Shown in pieces: positions 61,863 to 64,000 of a stretch of 64,000 bases of DNA. A program made the translations under genes and the position numbers. Source of the DNA: Caballeronia calidae. GTDB taxonomy: Bacteria; Pseudomonadota; Gammaproteobacteria; Burkholderiales; Burkholderiaceae. The stretch's first letter is position 1; every line of letters begins with the position of its first letter. The stretch covers positions 1 through 64,000 of the forward strand of contig NZ_FCOX02000015.1 of assembly GCF_900044055.2 (NCBI RefSeq). The letters run 5' to 3'. Under the pieces are notes generated by a model, which was not told where the DNA came from, did not search any database, and saw only the letters and a list, made by a program, of their open reading frames with translations.

Positions 61863-62627
61863 TCAGCCGTGAATCAGCATGCCTCCGTTCACGTCGATGA
61901 CGGCGCCGGTAATGTACGAGGAAATCGGCGACGAGAGAAACAGAAATGCGCCCGCGACGTCATCGGGCACGCCGAGACGATTCAGCGGAATGCCCGCGAG
62001 AATCTCGACGCGCTTTTCGTCGCTGATCTTGCCCGCGTTGATATCGGTTTGAATGAGGCCCGGCGTCACGCAATTCACGCGGATGCCGTCGACGCCGAAC
62101 TCGCGCGCCATCGCCTTGGCGAGACCGAGCACGCCCGCCTTGGCGGCGGAATAGTGCGGGCCGCCGAGAATGCCGCCGCCGCGTTGCGCCGATACCGACG
62201 ACATGCAGCCGATCGAACCGCCGCCGTTGCGCTTCATCACCGGCACCACCGCTTGCGACAGATACAGCACGCCGCGCAGGTTCACGTCGAGAATGCGGTC
62301 CCAGCTTTGCGGATCGATGTCGAGCAGCTTCGCAGCCTGCGTGATGCCCGCGTTGTTGATGAGAATGTCGATGGCGCCGAAGTCCGTGACGATGCGATCC
62401 ACGGCGGCGTTGCACGCGGCGCGGTCCGTCACGTCGCACACATAGCCGCGATGCTCCGGGCCGATGCTGCCGGCCGCGTCGCGCGCGGCGGCTTCATCGA
62501 GATCGAGAATGGCGACTTTCGCGCCGTGCTTCGCGAACATGCGTGCCGTCGCCATGCCGATCCCGCGCGGCGATGCCGCTCCCGAGATGACGGCGACCTT
62601 GCCTTCGAGAAGACGCGACTCTGACAT
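61863..62627 (-). CDS. Short-chain dehydrogenase/reductase (classical SDR)
   Basis: The 254-residue classical SDR has the cofactor motif GAASPRGIGMA (residues 15-25), NNAG near residue 87, the catalytic Ser in MSSVSAQ, the YSAAK Tyr-Lys pair, and VTPGLIQTDI. Asp-rich LDLDEA after strand 2 favours NAD+. Such enzymes oxidise a secondary alcohol of a sugar or polyol or reduce a ketone. The ATG at 62627 has GGAG upstream. It lies between the second split transketolase and the TRAP binding protein, so it likely oxidises the imported polyol or sugar acid to a ketose used by transketolase; this is inference. Confidence 0.85.
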   Translation of the reverse strand: MSESRLLEGKVAVISGAASPRGIGMATARMFAKHGAKVAILDLDEAAARDAAGSIGPEHRGYVCDVTDRAACNAAVDRIVTDFGAIDILINNAGITQAAKLLDIDPQSWDRILDVNLRGVLYLSQAVVPVMKRNGGGSIGCMSSVSAQRGGGILGGPHYSAAKAGVLGLAKAMAREFGVDGIRVNCVTPGLIQTDINAGKISDEKRVEILAGIPLNRLGVPDDVAGAFLFLSSPISSYITGAVIDVNGGMLIHG

Positions 62628-62663
62628 GATTTGATTCTCCAAATGTTCGTGGTGGATGAAGGC

Positions 62664-63647
62664 TTAGCCGAGCCAGCCTTTGATGGTGTTGCACATCGCT
62701 TCGGTGGAAATGCCGTAGCGATCGTGCAGCGTCGGTAATGCGCCCGCGTCGAGAAACGCATCGGGCAGGGCGATCTGGCGGAAGGCGGGGGTGACGCCCG
62801 CGCCGAGCAGCGTGCGCGCGACGGCTTCGCCGAGTCCGCCGATCAGCGTATGGTTTTCCGCGACGACGACCATGCGGCCCGTGCGCTTCGCTTCGCGCAG
62901 GAGGGTCGCGGTGTCGAGCGGCTTGATCGTCGGCACATGGAGCACGGCGACGTCGACGTTGTCCTGCTGCAAGGCCTTCGCCGTCTCGAGCGAGCGCATG
63001 GTCATGATGCCGGTCGAGATCAGCAGCACGTCGTTGCCGCCGCGCAAAAGCTTGGCCTTGCCGAGTTCGAACCGATAGCCGTATTCGTCGAGCACGGCGG
63101 GCACGTTGCCGCGCAAGAGGCGCGCGTACACGGGGCCTTTGTGCGCGGCGATGGCCGGCACCATCTGCTCGATGTCGAGCGCATCGCATGGATCGATGAC
63201 CGTCATGTTGGGCATCGCGCGCATCAGCGCGAGGTCTTCGGCGGCCTGATGGCTCGGACCGTAGCCTGTCGTGAGTCCCGGCAACGCGGCGACGATCTTC
63301 ACGTCGAGATTGTCTTCAGCGATCGTCTGATGGATGAAGTCGTAGGCGCGTCGCGTAGCGAATACGGCGTACGTCGTGACGAACGGCTGCGCGCCTTCGT
63401 GCGCCATGCCGGCCGCCGCGCCCATCAGCAATTGCTCGGCCATGCCCATCTGGTAATAGCGCTCGGGAAATTCCTGCGCGAAGACGTGCAGGTCCGTATA
63501 TTTGCCGAGGTCGGCGGTCATGCCGACGATGTTCGCATTCGTGCGCGCGAGTTCGACGAGTGCGTGGCCGAAAGGCGCGGATCGCGTGACTTGTCCTTCG
63601 CCCGCGATCGACGCGATCATCGCGGAGGTTTTCAGTCGCGTGCTCAT
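62664..63647 (-). CDS. Split transketolase, C-terminal subunit (copy 2)
   Basis: The 327-residue protein is a close paralogue of that at 52935-53936. The MGMAEQLLMGAAAGMAHEG, ALPGLTTGYGPSHQAAEDLALMRAMPNM and AENHTLIGGLGEAV blocks correspond almost residue by residue. It carries the pyrimidine-binding TPP domain with the activating Glu. The ATG at 63647 overlaps its partner's stop by 4 bases. It is followed by the SDR gene after 36 bases rather than by the dehydrogenase seen in copy 1, so the duplicated pairs have different downstream enzymes and different transporters (TRAP versus MFS). Confidence 0.88.
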   Translation of the reverse strand: MSTRLKTSAMIASIAGEGQVTRSAPFGHALVELARTNANIVGMTADLGKYTDLHVFAQEFPERYYQMGMAEQLLMGAAAGMAHEGAQPFVTTYAVFATRRAYDFIHQTIAEDNLDVKIVAALPGLTTGYGPSHQAAEDLALMRAMPNMTVIDPCDALDIEQMVPAIAAHKGPVYARLLRGNVPAVLDEYGYRFELGKAKLLRGGNDVLLISTGIMTMRSLETAKALQQDNVDVAVLHVPTIKPLDTATLLREAKRTGRMVVVAENHTLIGGLGEAVARTLLGAGVTPAFRQIALPDAFLDAGALPTLHDRYGISTEAMCNTIKGWLG

Positions 63648-64000
63648 GCCTGGCGTCCTTGTTCGAGTGCGTCGAGCGCGAGCTTCCATTCGTGCGGATC
63701 GACGCGAATGAAGTGATTCTTTTCCCGCTCTTCGAGGAACGGCACGCCGCAGCCCATCTTCGTGTCGCACACGATGATGCGCGGCTTCGCGTCCTTCAAA
63801 TTGCGCGCGTTGTCGAAGGCCTGCTTCACGGCGCGGATGTCGTTGCCGTCGATGCGCTGCGTGTACCAGCCGAATGCTTCGAGCTTCTCGACGAGCGGCT
63901 CGAACGCCATGATCTGCGTCGATGGGCCATCGGCCTGCTGATTGTTCACATCGACGATGGCGATGAGATTGTCGAGCTTCCAGTGCGCGGCGGACATCAG
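63644..64000 (-). CDS. Split transketolase, N-terminal TPP-binding subunit (copy 2, partial)
   Basis: This is the C-terminal 118 or so residues of a TPP-binding transketolase half; the 5' part is beyond the right edge. The visible part has LIAIVDVNNQQADGPS (metal-binding Asn segment), RIDGNDI, GCGVPFLEEREKNHFIRVDP and matches copy 1 (53933-54823) closely. It overlaps the start of its C-terminal partner by 4 bases. The apparent ATG at 63997 is internal to the protein and is not the true start. Confidence 0.85.
   Translation of the reverse strand: MMSAAHWKLDNLIAIVDVNNQQADGPSTQIMAFEPLVEKLEAFGWYTQRIDGNDIRAVKQAFDNARNLKDAKPRIIVCDTKMGCGVPFLEEREKNHFIRVDPHEWKLALDALEQGRQA

Noticed and set aside
63644..63997. 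A complete 117-residue gene at the right edge
   Set aside because: Its first Met aligns inside the TPP domain of the homologous subunit at 53933-54823, so the gene continues beyond the window.

Overview
The window is high-GC, densely packed, single-copy bacterial DNA. It carries short-signal trimeric porins of the Gram-negative porin family, AAHS aromatic-acid importers, a tandem glycine riboswitch, PHA genes and many LysR/IclR-controlled catabolic operons. This points to a Burkholderiaceae member (Paraburkholderia/Caballeronia type), probably a secondary chromosome or megaplasmid, because almost everything is accessory catabolism. The assignment rests on gene content and style, not on a marker gene. 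No rRNA, tRNA, CRISPR array or replication origin was seen.

Layout. 1-8.3 kb: remains of an aromatic-acid region. It holds a FAD hydroxylase cut short beside what may be the end of an insertion element, a UbiX-type flavin prenyltransferase, a porin, and a LeuCD-type hydratase pair flanked by two AAHS transporters. 8.5-10.3 kb: a Tat-type SYLF protein and a patatin. 10.3-16.3 kb: an IclR regulator divergent from a polar-amino-acid ABC importer operon (its ATPase frameshifted by a 4-bp duplication) ending in two FAD amine/amino-acid oxidoreductases. 16.3-23.3 kb: GMC oxidoreductase, NCS1 permease, aldehyde dehydrogenase and ureohydrolase on the minus strand with a divergent LysR, a probable guanidino/amine catabolic unit. 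23.3-24.8 kb: a tandem glycine riboswitch controlling a DadA-type dehydrogenase.

25-33.2 kb: a polyhydroxyalkanoate module. Acyl-CoA ligase, PhaJ-type hydratase, PhaC synthase, phasin and PhaZ depolymerase form one operon, followed by a convergent AlkS/MalT-type regulator. Near-identical palindromic sites (17 of 20 bases) lie upstream of the ligase and upstream of the regulator. 33.5-41.6 kb: a porin remnant, a Tat-exported intradiol dioxygenase homologue, an EF-G paralogue, a YbaK-type protein, a DUF1254 protein and a beta-propeller lipoprotein.

41.7-49.4 kb: the most unusual part. Three tightly coupled minus-strand genes encode a soluble PAS/GAF sensor with a histidine-kinase-like but degenerate C-terminus, a receiver-like domain fused to a CHAT (caspase-like) domain, and an alpha/beta-hydrolase fused to a second CHAT domain. 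The layout looks like a sensor, a transducer-protease and an effector, and I do not recognise it as a described system. A Fic protein is divergent from it.

50.6-64 kb: carbohydrate catabolism. There are two copies of a split (two-subunit) transketolase, one full-length transketolase, an MHS-type symporter, a TRAP transporter with fused DctQ-DctM, an SDR, a threonate-dehydrogenase-like enzyme, a D-2-hydroxyacid dehydrogenase and a GcvA-like LysR regulator. The last gene runs off the right edge. No kinase is visible in this block.
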